Positions 48,694 to 59,639 of a stretch of 64,000 nucleotides of DNA are shown one piece after another (the first letter of the stretch is position 1; the number at the start of each line of letters is the position of its first letter). This DNA comes from Craterostigma plantagineum (lineage: Eukaryota > Streptophyta > Magnoliopsida > Lamiales > Linderniaceae). The DNA lies in the NCBI GenBank assembly GCA_027422505.1, contig JAPQWV010000498.1, forward strand, positions 62,001 to 126,000, given 5' to 3'. The notes below the pieces were generated by a model. It saw nothing but the letters and a program-made list of their open reading frames with translations, searched no databases and was not told the origin of the DNA. Made by a program: the position numbers and the translations under genes.

Positions 48694-49205
48694 TTAAAGA
48701 TTACATTTTTTTTTTTTCCAGTTTCCCTTCTTTGCATTCTTTGATTTAGTTTTCGCTTTCCTCTTTCTTACCTTTCTTCTGTTCTGCAATAGAGAATTTG
48801 ATTGATATGATACTCTTCCATGATTCTTACCTTTTCCTCTTTCTCACCTTTCTTTCGTTCTGTAATAGAGAATGTGACTGATATAATACTCTTCCATGAT
48901 TCCTACGTTGGTTGTTTTTTTCTGCAATGAATATCAACTGCTACACACTTTCTTCTAAGTCAAGTGCAGATCTTAAAACTAGCATTAAGCAAATAATATA
49001 CAGACCAAATCCTTCAACACATAAAACATACAGCAGTGTCTACTGATCTTTTCTAACCTTAAAGACTATAATTATTTGTAATCTGTAGCCTAAAAGCAAG
49101 TCCTTAAGAATGATTTTTCGCTTGCAAGCTAGTCCCTGTAATCACATCTTGGAAAAAACCAAACAAAAATGGAAGATGGAAAGAACGATAGTCTTCCTTG
49201 TTTAG
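48694..49205. other. Intergenic between convergent methyltransferase and JAZ genes
   Basis: 3' flanks with a diverged tandem duplication of 76 bp: 48758-48833 and 48834-48909 (both contain TTCCTCTTTCT...TACTCTTCCATGATTC). Nothing else seen. Confidence 0.7.
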
Positions 49206-51680
49206 TTATATGATAGGCGGAATAGAAGATGAATCTGAAGAGTTGGGAGTAGGCTGCTTAGCTCCATATGGTGCCGAAGAAACCACCCTGTGAAAAAAGA
49301 GAAACCATAGCTGAGAAGACTACTCGTACACGAGCTTATGCTTGTCCTGTATATGTTGAAAAGCTGATAGCTTTCGATTACCTCTCTTTTCGTTTCTCCA
49401 AGAACCGAGCCAGAGATTTCTTACGAAACTGGGGCACTGTGTCTGCTAGAAAGCCAACGAAAAATATTAAGTATGACCACAGTTTCATAAAGAACGAAAA
49501 CTCAGGGTGATAAAAAAATTATTGATTGATCCACCTGATGAAAATATGGGTGCTGATGAGGGCGTTCTTGGCGGATGACTGACGACTGCTTTCAGTGGCT
49601 CTGCTTTATGAGGGCGTACTAAGATCCCTCCCAGTTTTACGGTTGTGTCTACTTTGTTATTACCACCCGAAGAAATGGTAGTAATCGAGGTTAGAGGCGA
49701 AGGGCTTGGCCAGCGTGGATTCGTAGTAGTAGTAGTAGTAGTAACCTGAGTTTGACTCAAAGCAAACCCTTCAATCACAGAAGGCTTCGGCAGAATGGTT
49801 TGAATTGGATTCACAATAGGCTTCGTTGCAGAAGGAGCTGAGGAAGGTCCATTACCAGCTAATAACATTATAGCCTGAGCCTATATAATCAGATTATGGA
49901 CATAGTCAGATCGAACGCTGCTAAAACGGGGAAAAAAATAATAATAAATGGCCCTTCGGTTTAAGATACTTCACCTTTTCGGGAGAAACATGATCGTAAA
50001 CAGAGACCGAGCCATTGTAGAAGATGGTTAACTGAGCAGGACGATTCGAAACCTTAAAAGAGTTCCTATATAAAAGACAGTTCAAGTCTAAGAATTCGTT
50101 TTAAGTTTCATCCCCCTTTTCGATTGATAAAGATTGTTACCTTAACTCGGTGGATCCTACCACAGGGCTGTTCGAATGTGATGTCGAATTTACGGTCAAG
50201 GGTTTCGAATTCGTCGAACCGATCGGATTCTGTCCGAAAGGAGGAGATATTACAGCCCCGTTTGCCTTCTGATGAATCGAATAAGAAACTCCTCCCATAA
50301 TTTTCCCGGGAAGAACAGCAACGTTCTGCTTATGAGCGCCCTAAACAAACATCATTACAGGTAAGTGAGGGATCATCGATCTTTGAAAGAAATGAAAACG
50401 CATTCTAACGCATAGTTTTGCCAGCATTATATATGTCATTCATTGATTATTACCTGGTGCTGCAATAAATCAGAGTGTGGCTTTCGATCCCCATCGAACG
50501 AGTCCGAAGTTGTTATGCTGACTAAGCCATTAGAGGCCAGGGCTTCAAAGCCAGTTCTTGGCTGCTTCCCTTGGAAAGACATGAACTGCTGAGGAACGAC
50601 AGTAGTACTAGGTTGTTGGTGGTGGTTCTTGTTCATAGGTGTCGGCCACTGCATTGTTAAGCTGCTTCTCACAGGTACTAAAAACAACGCAAGAAATAAA
50701 TAAAGTTACAACAACTAATGTAAGAGATAATCTAAGCAGCTTTAGACAAAAGGGTTGTTTAATCTATAAGAGAAATGGCAAAACATGAGGGTTTCTCAAT
50801 CGAGTAATTAAATTAACAAAGCATCAGAGGTGGAGGGGGGATGAACATGGACTGATTAATTGTATTAATATATTCATTGCATAGATATGTGAGCTAAGCA
50901 TCTCATGCACGTTATGTGTTATAAAAATAATATTAGTGATTGTACTAGTCGATGAAGAGCAAGTAAAGAATATGAAACTACTAGTTACTACCATACCATC
51001 TGAGTCAACCAACACACACAAGGTTTAAAAATTAACATGTCGCTTATAAAGATATTCATTTCGTACATGCATCATGTATTTTATTCCTCTTCTTGGTAGA
51101 GGTGACACTAAAATAATACAATGTGCTAGCTAGTGACTTCTTGGAGGCAACAACCGATTTAAATCTTACATAATGTTACACAATAAAAAAAAGGTCGGTC
51201 CTTTGATGCATGTGAGAACGGACCAGCACAAGGAAAACGATAAATGATTAAAGAATTCGAAAGATCACTGTTCAAGAATATGACCAGGCAAGATATCAAA
51301 TTAAATAAAGATAGTTGGAGAAGATAGAAGAACATTTCATTTAGCATCCCACTTGCCAAATGAATCACTTGAAATTAAATGCTTTTTATTTCAAACCAGA
51401 AAAAAATAATTAGAGAAGTCTATGAATGCCAAGCCTGTCATATGGCCATGTAGTCTGAAAAATTGAACTGATGAGAGAACTTATGTTTTCCCAAGTACTT
51501 TTGAGTTGTGCAGATTATCAAACCAAGTCACAAACAGCTTACAAAAAGGTCTACTTTTTCAGAAATCAAGAAAATCACTAATAAGAACAATAGAGTACAA
51601 ATCATGTAATCACCTGCATCAATGGGTTCCTCAGAGCTTGCGTCCTTCATTTTAGTCAAACCCATGAAATCTCGCTCCAT
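49206..51680 (-). CDS. JAZ3: JAZ repressor, TIFY6/JAZ3-like
   Basis: Jasmonate ZIM-domain repressor; it binds MYC transcription factors and NINJA and is degraded through COI1 when jasmonoyl-isoleucine is present. Seven exons: 51614-51680, 50454-50677, 50141-50340, 49975-50065, 49535-49880, 49382-49445, 49206-49287; 357 aa. N-terminus MERDFMGLTKM, as in JAZ3/JAZ4. The ZIM/TIFY domain is PAQLTIFYNGSVSVYDHVSP, continuing with EKAQAIMLLAGNG. The Jas motif reads VPQFRKKSLARFLEKRKERV and is split by the last intron after KER, the position where JAZ genes retain an intron to make stable splice forms. The C-terminus contains the APYG turn. No EAR motif noticed. The middle is Ser/Thr/Pro-rich with a run of Thr. 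Confidence 0.94.
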
Positions 51681-52131
51681 ATCCAACCAATAAAAGATTA
51701 AAATTCGATGAGAAAAGTAAAAAAAAAAAAAAAAAAAAAAAACAAATCGATCACCGATAACTTGCTTCTCTTTATATGTCTATGTAGAGAACGGACTGTT
51801 CGTTGGCTTGATAATAGGGAAAACTTGCAGAATTGTAATGAAAATGAGCTCAAAGAACGAGAGAAGAGAAGAGAACGAAGACTTTTTAAGGTCACATGTG
51901 AATGTTAGTCATATTATATGTATACGCTAGGGGATTATTAAGTGATAGTTTGGTCTCTCGAATATTTTTTAACCTCCCTATTTTTTAATTTCATTAATTA
52001 AATAATTATCACATTTAATACCTTAATTTTTAGTTATTATACTTATATCCCTAATCATTATTATTCATTTTATATATATAAAAATATATTTCATCTACTA
52101 AACATAAATTCTAAAACATTTACATTTTATG

Positions 52132-52301
52132 ACACACATGGAGTGTGCAAATAGTACTAGTATTATTTATTAATCTCGCGGAATAGGTGCGACTGGCTAT
52201 CTCCGGTTACCAGTCGACGCTGTGACGTCATTTATGCCATCAGCAGTATTAGGTTATTAATAAATACGAAGTAGTTTTTGCACATTCCGTGCGTGCAATT
52301 A
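52132..52301. mobile_element. MITE with about 40-bp imperfect terminal inverted repeats
   Basis: The left end CACACATGGAGTGTGCAAAT followed by ...ATTATTTATTAAT matches the complement of the right end, which reads inward CACGCACGGAATGTGCAAAA...GTATTTATTAAT. The interior is about 85 bp and no ORF is present. The target duplication is not clear, so the superfamily is unassigned. Confidence 0.65.
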
Positions 52302-52491
52302 ATTAAAAATTAATTGATTGTGGGTGATTTTGTTTTATAATGATTTTTGTAGTTATCTACAAAAAGAGTAGGCAATATATACAATTTTTATGAATGTTAT
52401 GTAATATTTATTTTTCATTAATGTTTTTAATTAAAATAAATTAAGGGTTATTGATAGAAAAAATCAATTGAATAAATGATACTCCCCCGGT

Positions 52492-52710
52492 CCCATTGTT
52501 TTATGGACATTTGGAATATGGTACGGGTTTTTAGAAACTGCATATTTTAATAATATAGTACAATGAAAAGGTAAAAAAAATATATATTTTGACAAGTCTT
52601 TTAAGAGTATTTAATATTATTATATTGATTGTTTGGGATAGTTTTTACTAAAAAAGGAATGTACAAAAGTTAGGGGAAGCTCGATATAGTAAAATGTACA
52701 AAAATTGTTT
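52492..52710. mobile_element. MITE-like element, Stowaway-type, copy 2
   Basis: Begins CTCCCCCGGTCCC after TA. It contains AAGTCTTTTAAGAGTATTTA with ATTATTATATTGATTGTTTG, and ends with the CTATATCG/GTACATTTTA block of copy 1 in reverse orientation. It is related to 12293-12528 and 60658-60895. Confidence 0.7.
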
Positions 52711-53631
52711 TTAATGGCCTTAACCCTCCATATGATATGTAGATATACATATATAAAGTCGACGTGTCACATCGAGATACACACACCAAAATTTAATAAA
52801 TAAACGACAATAATTTAAAACGTGTCTCCGTCTTCCCGAGTTATTTAATAAATTTAGTCGACTGTTGTATCATCAATTGTTTACATTTACACCCTTATAT
52901 TATCATGCATATGCAATTTGGACCCTTTTTACTTATATAGAATGCATTTTAATATTTTTTTTCAATATGGTTATGAAAAATTTCATGCAGATCACAATGA
53001 ACCGATACCAGTACTGGAAAAATTTATCACAATCAAGTGGGGACTTATGACTATATTATTTTATGTTGATTATTTGTGGTCCTGGCTTCGGTGGGGAAAA
53101 GTATTTTCTTTGTTTATCATAAAATAATAAAGCATATTGTCCTTTTATTTAATCTATCCGGCTGGCAAGATGCTACACTAATATACTAATAAAATTATAT
53201 TAATAATCACCTGAAAGATGTATGTACATACATATATTATTTAAAAAAGAGAGACGTGCAGCGTTTCGATCTTAGCTGTAAGGTGTCGGCATTCCCAAAA
53301 CATATTACTTATAAACATGAAAGAATTTCGCTAAACGAGGAAGGTAAATGGTCCATTATGTACTTCATTATAAAGCAATTTGGTTATTATTTTATCCAGA
53401 ATAAGAAATACATATATATAAACCTTGATATACGTGCCAACCACCCCCGGTTATTAATTTAACTTAAGCAACTCGCGGTGCACATTGCGATTTTATAATA
53501 AAATCCAATAGATTCACGTATTTATTTTTTTTAATATAATTCCTTGTACACACACATGCTTGATGCTCATTGAAGTATTGAACAACCCCTCCTCTCTCTC
53601 TTATTTCTCAACGTATAGTAATGGGCTTAAG

Positions 53632-53682
53632 CTGTCTACAGTTGGACCATGGCCCATTTACATAGCCCAATTATACGGCCCA
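53632..53682. promoter_or_regulatory. Orphan site II cluster
   Basis: TGGGCT (53632-53637), GGCCCA (53651-53656), AGCCCA (53664-53669) and GGCCCA (53677-53682) within 51 bp. Part is a small duplication (GGCCCATTTACATAG twice). Clusters like this usually mark growth-related promoters, but no gene start is visible nearby on either strand. Confidence 0.45.
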
Positions 53683-54742
53683 TTTACATAGATAGTGCTG
53701 TATGAGAAGTCAAGCCATGTGATCAGAAAGGTCAGCGTATGGTCTAATCAAAACTAGACAAAGCAAAAACAGCTTAGTTAATCACTCTTTTTTTTTTTGG
53801 CATAACGTTGCCAATCCGAGGAGTAAATGATCGATTCTCTGCAACAAATTCATATTCATCGAAGTTATTTATGACTTAGGAAGTAATCAGCTTCTGAAGT
53901 GTCTTTTGGTTGCTTACGTCACTCGGCTCGGCCTCTAATCGAAAGCAACAACTGCACTTTGCATATATATATGTATATATTAGTATTATGAAATCATAAA
54001 GTCGATGCTGTCTTCTTCTGACAGCCTTTGCCTTGTGTTTCCATTTATGTTCGTATAGTTCTAACTTTGCTATCAATTAATGAATTACAGATATTTATCA
54101 GTTCGTATATATGTTCGTATATATATCAGTTCGTATTACAGAAATTTATTAGTTTCAGACATCCAACTGAAAGAATGTATTATGCAAAGTTGAGTTTCGT
54201 TGACATCATCTCACCTCAAGTTGAATTATATATATATATATATATATGTATGTATATAGTATAGCCCTACTACATATGTATTAGTGTTCTATCAAGTCTA
54301 CTCTGCTGGGTGTAACATATATTGGGAGACTTTAATGTCCATTTGTTTGGCACTACACACTGATGATATATACTAATCAACTCATCAGATATCAATTCAA
54401 TGGAGTTGTCTTGTAATGTAATAGCTCAGTTTTCATTTAACAGTATAATTGATATCAATTGGTAAAAAATCATGCAATTAAAAACACCACCCATAAATAC
54501 AATCATCTTTCTTTTACTCAGTACCTTATAGCACATGGGAAATTCACAACGACGGTTAAATAATGATAAGAAAAACTAAAGGAAAACATTTGAACATAAT
54601 TGTCCAAGCTACATCACCATTATCATAGGATATGAACATTGCCCTTCCTCATCTGAAAGCAAATCACCCAGTAATTGGAGATGAATCAGTTGCCGAAAAC
54701 TATATATAAAGTTCTTTGAATAATAATTGACTGATTAGCCAA

Positions 54743-54953
54743 TCATATCCTTCCATACGAATCTCCCATGAAGTACCTAAAACAACTGTCTCTTATAACG
54801 CCATTGATGTCTGCATTGTTAGTATTATTAGGAGATGATGATGGAATAATATTATTCCCATGATGCTCATTGAGCCTCATTACATCATCAACCTTTTGTT
54901 CGTTCCTTCCTCCAAAGTATGCCGATGATCCCCCACCAGAAAAAGACATGTGA

Positions 54954-55007
<54 letters not shown>

Positions 55008-57166
55008 GGATAATACAATGCAGTTTTTGTTGATGAGTTCTCCTTTCTTTTCTTGCTGCAGTTGATTGCGTAATCATTATTGAAGTTATCCCACTTGTCT
55101 TCTTCACACATCGCTCCACTTCTGTCATGTCCAAAACAAGACATTTTGTCTGCTATCTCCTCCCAACGGACATCTTCTGACACTAACCTTTGCTGAAGCT
55201 TCACTTCCATGGCGCTTCTAGACTGAATCAACAATCGATTCATCTTTTCACATTCACTGTTACCGTTACCCTTTAGACCACGAATATCTACCCCTACAGC
55301 TTCCTCCTCATGATCTAACGAAGCCCTAATAAGCTGATGATGACGATGATCCCTATAATTATTACCACCACCGCCTAGTCTGTGTAAGGCATCCATCAAA
55401 ACAGCGTCCCTTGCTTCGATCCAAGCCCTTTCCTTCGCCCAAAGCGCGTGCTCGCGTTCTATTCTTGCATCTTCTTGTCTTCTCCACTCTTCTTCGCGCG
55501 ACGTTCTTTCTTGTTCCTTCAGTTCGATGGTCTTCACCATTTTCTCCATCCAATCTTCTTGCTTGTCCATCAGTTTCTTCATCTGCGAACCGATGAAGTC
55601 TCTGATCGTGCCTTTCCAGCCCTTCTTGCTTTCTCTGTGTTTCCTTGCTGCCTTATTTTCCCCCATGTTAAGATCATCACTGTCGTCAGACGAAGTATTA
55701 CCATCGGTTTCGGAACAGTTGGAGAAATTAAGGCTAATGTCGTCGTCAGCTGAGAGCTTGTTAGAAGCTTCTTGATTGTTATTATTATTGTTACTAGCTA
55801 ATGGAATGTTGTCGTTGTAGTTGAAATTCCCACCAGAAGCGAAGTTATGGGCTGAATTGGAGCTCTGAGATTCACCGTATATAGCCTCGAGTTGCCTGAA
55901 AAACCTGTAATGTTTACCATCTTGTCGACCAGCTTTGCCTTCTTTGGTCTTCTTGTAATACTTGTACAAGTTCTCAAATTTCTCTCTGCATTTCTTCCCA
56001 CTTCTCTGATATCCATGTTCTTCAGACATTATCCTAACATTTAAAAGACAGTGTCTTTCTAATAAGTATAACTGTAACAGTTTCAAGAATCAACAATTAT
56101 AAGATCTTGGCAGTAAAAGTTGAACCCTAGTTCGCTCTCTTTCCATGTGATGAGTTAATGCTGTAGAGAAACCTAATTCAGGGATGTGTGTGATTATTCA
56201 GATACATAACACTCTTCCCATATTCTCCTTTCTCCTGAATAAGAAAAAAAAGCTTCAAAAAAAAGAAGCAGCTTTGCTTAAAAAACCCCAAAGTTTTGGC
56301 CTTTGCTGCAGCCGAAAAGATGGAAAACAGTATTTCCGAAAATAAGAACAGTGAACCTTCACTTCACAGCAGTTCTTCTTACATGAAAAAAGCTCACAAA
56401 AGTTTGTCCAGATCAAGACCAATACAGCTGCTGGAACTCGATGTTAACTATAGGTTTTTACTGCTACTCATCTCTTTTAGATACATATAATATATATTTA
56501 TGTATCCATGTATGCACATCAAGAAAGCATTTCCCTTAAATTAGTCTGTAAAAATAGCCAAGAAAGAAAGAAAATCACCAGCAGCGTAGATTAACAAACC
56601 AAGTTTACATTTGACAGCAAAAAAACGTATGTGGTTATCGATTTGTTCACCTGGGACAAAGATTAGGTTTTTACCCATGAAGATGATGAGCAACAACGAC
56701 AAGAGATGACTATGTATACAGAAGAGAATTACCTAGAAACTTCATCCCACAAAGGACCCTTATGATTAGCCTCCTTGAACTTTGAGTTAAGCCTCGATCT
56801 GATCTCTAGAAGGGTTAGCGTCTCTTGCCTTGGCCATCTTCCATTGTTGTTGTTGCTAACACTGGCGCAAAAATTAACATCTCCAACAGTACTCTCAAGC
56901 ACAGCATGACTTAAACCAGCGTCGTTATTACAGCCCTCGTCGCTGTTATTACCATGAGCAGTGGTCAGATGATGATGATGACTGATGAAACTCGTTGTAG
57001 CAGCAGCTGAAGCTGAACTATTGTAGCTATTAACAAGAACATCGTAAGGGTTAGATGGGTTCAAACACAAGTCTTGTGACTGCTGTATGCCGTGAAACAA
57101 AGGCCTCGGCCCGTTACTCATATACTGCCTTAGATCTCCCATACCTGCGTATTGCTGATCTTCCAT
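54743..57166 (-). CDS. PTL: Trihelix transcription factor PETAL LOSS (PTL)-like
   Basis: GT-2-type trihelix factor; in Arabidopsis PTL represses growth between sepals and directs petal initiation. Two exons: 56733-57166 and 54743-56033; 574 aa. The N-terminal trihelix spans about 110-200 (GRWPRQETLTLLEIRSRL, GPLWDEVSRIMSEEHGYQ, GKKCREKFENLYKYYKKTKE, HYRFFRQLEA). The intron splits this domain at the same point as in PTL homologues. The central helix has the usual WMEKMVKTIELKEQERTSRE and ALWAKERAWIEARDAVLMDA. The second trihelix (about 406-465) is weak: RWEEIADKMSCFGHDRSGAM and KWDNF remain, but the first conserved Trp is missing. A run of 18 Asn (residues 488-505, (ATT)n in DNA) follows. The C-terminus is shorter than in Arabidopsis. 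Confidence 0.94.
54953..55006. repeat. (ATT)n trinucleotide repeat encoding 18 Asn in PTL
   Basis: Eighteen consecutive Asn codons (AAT with one AAC) on the minus strand, 16 of them a pure repeat. It is in frame and likely length-polymorphic. Confidence 0.95.
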
Positions 57167-57193
57167 TGTGTTGATAAATAGTATAACATTAAC

Positions 57194-57236
<43 letters not shown>

Positions 57237-59198
57237 GAGATGACCGATGGTGTGAAAAGAAGGTGCGTTAGACACGGATCGTGTTTTAAATTTGCAAAGA
57301 TAATAAAAAAAAAAAAAAACGGGAATTCCCCTAATTAAAGGGTTTTTTTCTTTTTAATAAAATTCGGGTTTATTGGACTCATCAAATATATATTCTGTGT
57401 TTTTGGCATGTACGGATGCATGTGATCGCATCAACTGTTGTGCGTGTGACAATGTAATATAAAGCTCTGTAGGGTTTTGTTTACGATTACGTACAGTTTT
57501 CATTGTATCGTTAAGAGAAAAGATTCTTATTTAGAATGTGGAAATGTAATAAAATAAAGAAAAAAGATGCTTGATGGAATTTTAAACACTAGAATAGAAT
57601 GTGTTATGTCTCTTCATCATCAATACACTACAGAGATGGGGCTGTTGTCTGTATTCAGACGCATATCTGATAAGAGTGATAGATGCTTCGTTATAACAAA
57701 GAGAGAAGATATAAAGAGTAGAAAGATATCTATAGATCTTGGATTTGTAGCTGGCTGGCTCTCACTACTATGTTTTCTTTAAATTCAATGTCTCCTCTTA
57801 TTCCTTTTTGTCTTATTATCATCCCTAATTCACCGAACAGTATATATATATATATATATATTCTTTGGAATTATTATTGGCTTCGGCTTTGTGGGCTATT
57901 GAGCCAATGACTATCGGGGCTTGAGCAGAATCCAAGCGATGAAACGAAAATTGAATAATGATTGTTATATTGCAGAATGTCTCTTACAATTGAAATCATT
58001 TTGTAGAACTGACGTCACCTTCTTAATCAAACGTCTTTTCGTGGTTTTAGTATAGGCGTAACGATTTCGTCATAAAGATATGCAACGATTTCGCATAGTA
58101 GTTTGCGTAATTATTATTGGTGATGATCAGCAGCAGATCATCATCATATGGTAGTTAAAAACCATGATTATTGATATCAAACTTTAATTTCCACTTGCTA
58201 TATATGGAATCTTTGTATATGTCGTGCACAATCTAAAAAAATCAACACAGTGTATGATCCTAATTAGCTTTTGTCATCATCACATTCACAACACCAGCAA
58301 AATTCCCCGATTAATAATAGTCGATGATTTAAAAATCGTATGCATAAATCAAATAAGTCATGTCAATAATTGAATGATGCTCTGCTTTGTACAGCATATT
58401 TATTGAAGAGCTGGACCCATATTTTTCATTTGTCTTTTAGTTGAAATATTATAATAACAATAACTATTTTATAAAAAAAAAATAAGGGGGAGAAAACACC
58501 ACAATTGGCAGTTCTGTGCAATTTATTTCTCCTCTTACACAACTCTTCATTAAACGCCATTGCAGTACAACTCTTGTGTGTCTTCTTCAGTTTTCTGATG
58601 AATTTCTTGCTTCTTTTTTCACATTACATAAAAGAATTCCCTGCTTTCTTCGTCTCCTTGTGAATATGCTATTTGTTTTAATTAAAATGAATCTCATGGG
58701 ACTATGATTGAATTGTAGTAAAGATGGCCCATTAACCCTTAATCTAAGCCGTTCAGGTGCTGCAATTCTTGCGTCTTGTCACTTGCACTTCTTTATTTCT
58801 TGATTCCACGTTTTCTTTCTTTCTATTTGGTGTAATAAAAAGCTTACCTTACAAATTGACCCGTTTAAATACTAGATTATAGGCATTTGGCAGAGAAAAG
58901 CCATTGAAGTTCTCATTATCATTAGCTTTGTGTTTTATCAAAAGAACAAAAAAAAAGGACGAAGATGCCTTCACCAATTTCAAAATGGATCGCGACAACG
59001 TGGTCAAAAGGTAATTTGATTACGTCTTAAAAACAAGCGACATAAAGCAAGCGTACATCGAGTGCTTCGCTTCCCATTATCGATATTGTAATGAAAATAA
59101 AATAAAAGTCAATCAAAGAATGTAGGTAAAAAATAGTCACGTAACTGCAGGAATTCTCCATTACATGAAATGATTTCCAAAAAAAAATTAAAAATAAA
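57167..59198. other. PTL upstream region and 3' flank of the small gene
   Basis: AT-rich promoter-like DNA with an A-run at about 57305-57320 and a TA microsatellite at 57843-57860. No gene seen. Confidence 0.6.
57195..57229. repeat. (GA)n tract in the PTL leader/promoter
   Basis: About 17 GA units, 30-60 bp upstream of the PTL ATG (CT on the coding strand). GA repeats near developmental gene starts are potential BPC/GAGA-factor binding sites; here that is inference. Confidence 0.8.
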
Positions 59199-59639
59199 TT
59201 AATGGCGTTCTTCCTTGACATCTCCCAAACCAACAATATTAACAGCCTTCACTTTAAACCTCTCAAGCTTCGTCGCTCCTCCAAGATCTTCATCAAGACC
59301 TCTCTCCATCATTACATCGTAGTTTGCTCTTTCTTTGGACGTCGAATATTTCCCAAGTAGATCGTGTAATAATTCCGAATGGCCACGCTTGTCATTCTTT
59401 CCTTGAAAATCATGCAACTTTTCTCTTATATGCCTTTCTATAGGAACGTGGCCGCCCAATTTCTTTAACGCATATAGAGGACCTTCATGGCCCATTTCTT
59501 CGATGAATTCTCTCAAAGTCGTATGTGAGTTATCGTCTACAGTCAAACCTTCGATGTCTAATTCATAGAAAGGGCTTGATGGCTGAGGAGGATATTGTAG
59601 AGGAATTGAGCTTGACATTTGATCACCACCATAAGCCAT
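59199..59639 (-). CDS. Small unrecognised protein (146 aa)
   Basis: Single-exon frame with normal amino-acid composition. The Met context and Pro/Ser-rich start (MAYGGDQMSSSIPLQYPPQP) are followed by a charged, helical-looking body: FIEEMGHEGPLYALKKLGGH, IERHIREKLHDF, ELLHDLLGKY and LERFKVKAVNIVGLGDV. No signal peptide, transmembrane segment or motif that I recognise. Composition and length favour a real gene over chance, but I cannot name the family. A TATA-like TTATAAATATCG (as read on the minus strand) lies at about 59743-59755, some 110 bp upstream of the ATG, which supports expression. Confidence 0.6.
   Translation of the reverse strand: MAYGGDQMSSSIPLQYPPQPSSPFYELDIEGLTVDDNSHTTLREFIEEMGHEGPLYALKKLGGHVPIERHIREKLHDFQGKNDKRGHSELLHDLLGKYSTSKERANYDVMMERGLDEDLGGATKLERFKVKAVNIVGLGDVKEERH

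Larger units (their letters stand above)
51681..54742. other. AT-rich intergenic region between JAZ and PTL
   Basis: Holds the JAZ promoter and an A-run at about 51720-51742. There are two MITE-like elements (52132-52301 and 52492-52710), an isolated cluster of site II motifs (53632-53682), and TA-rich microsatellite DNA around 54224-54247. No protein-coding gene supported. Confidence 0.65.

Noticed and set aside
54018..54264. 78-codon frame with a TA-repeat end
   Set aside because: Low-complexity AT-rich DNA.
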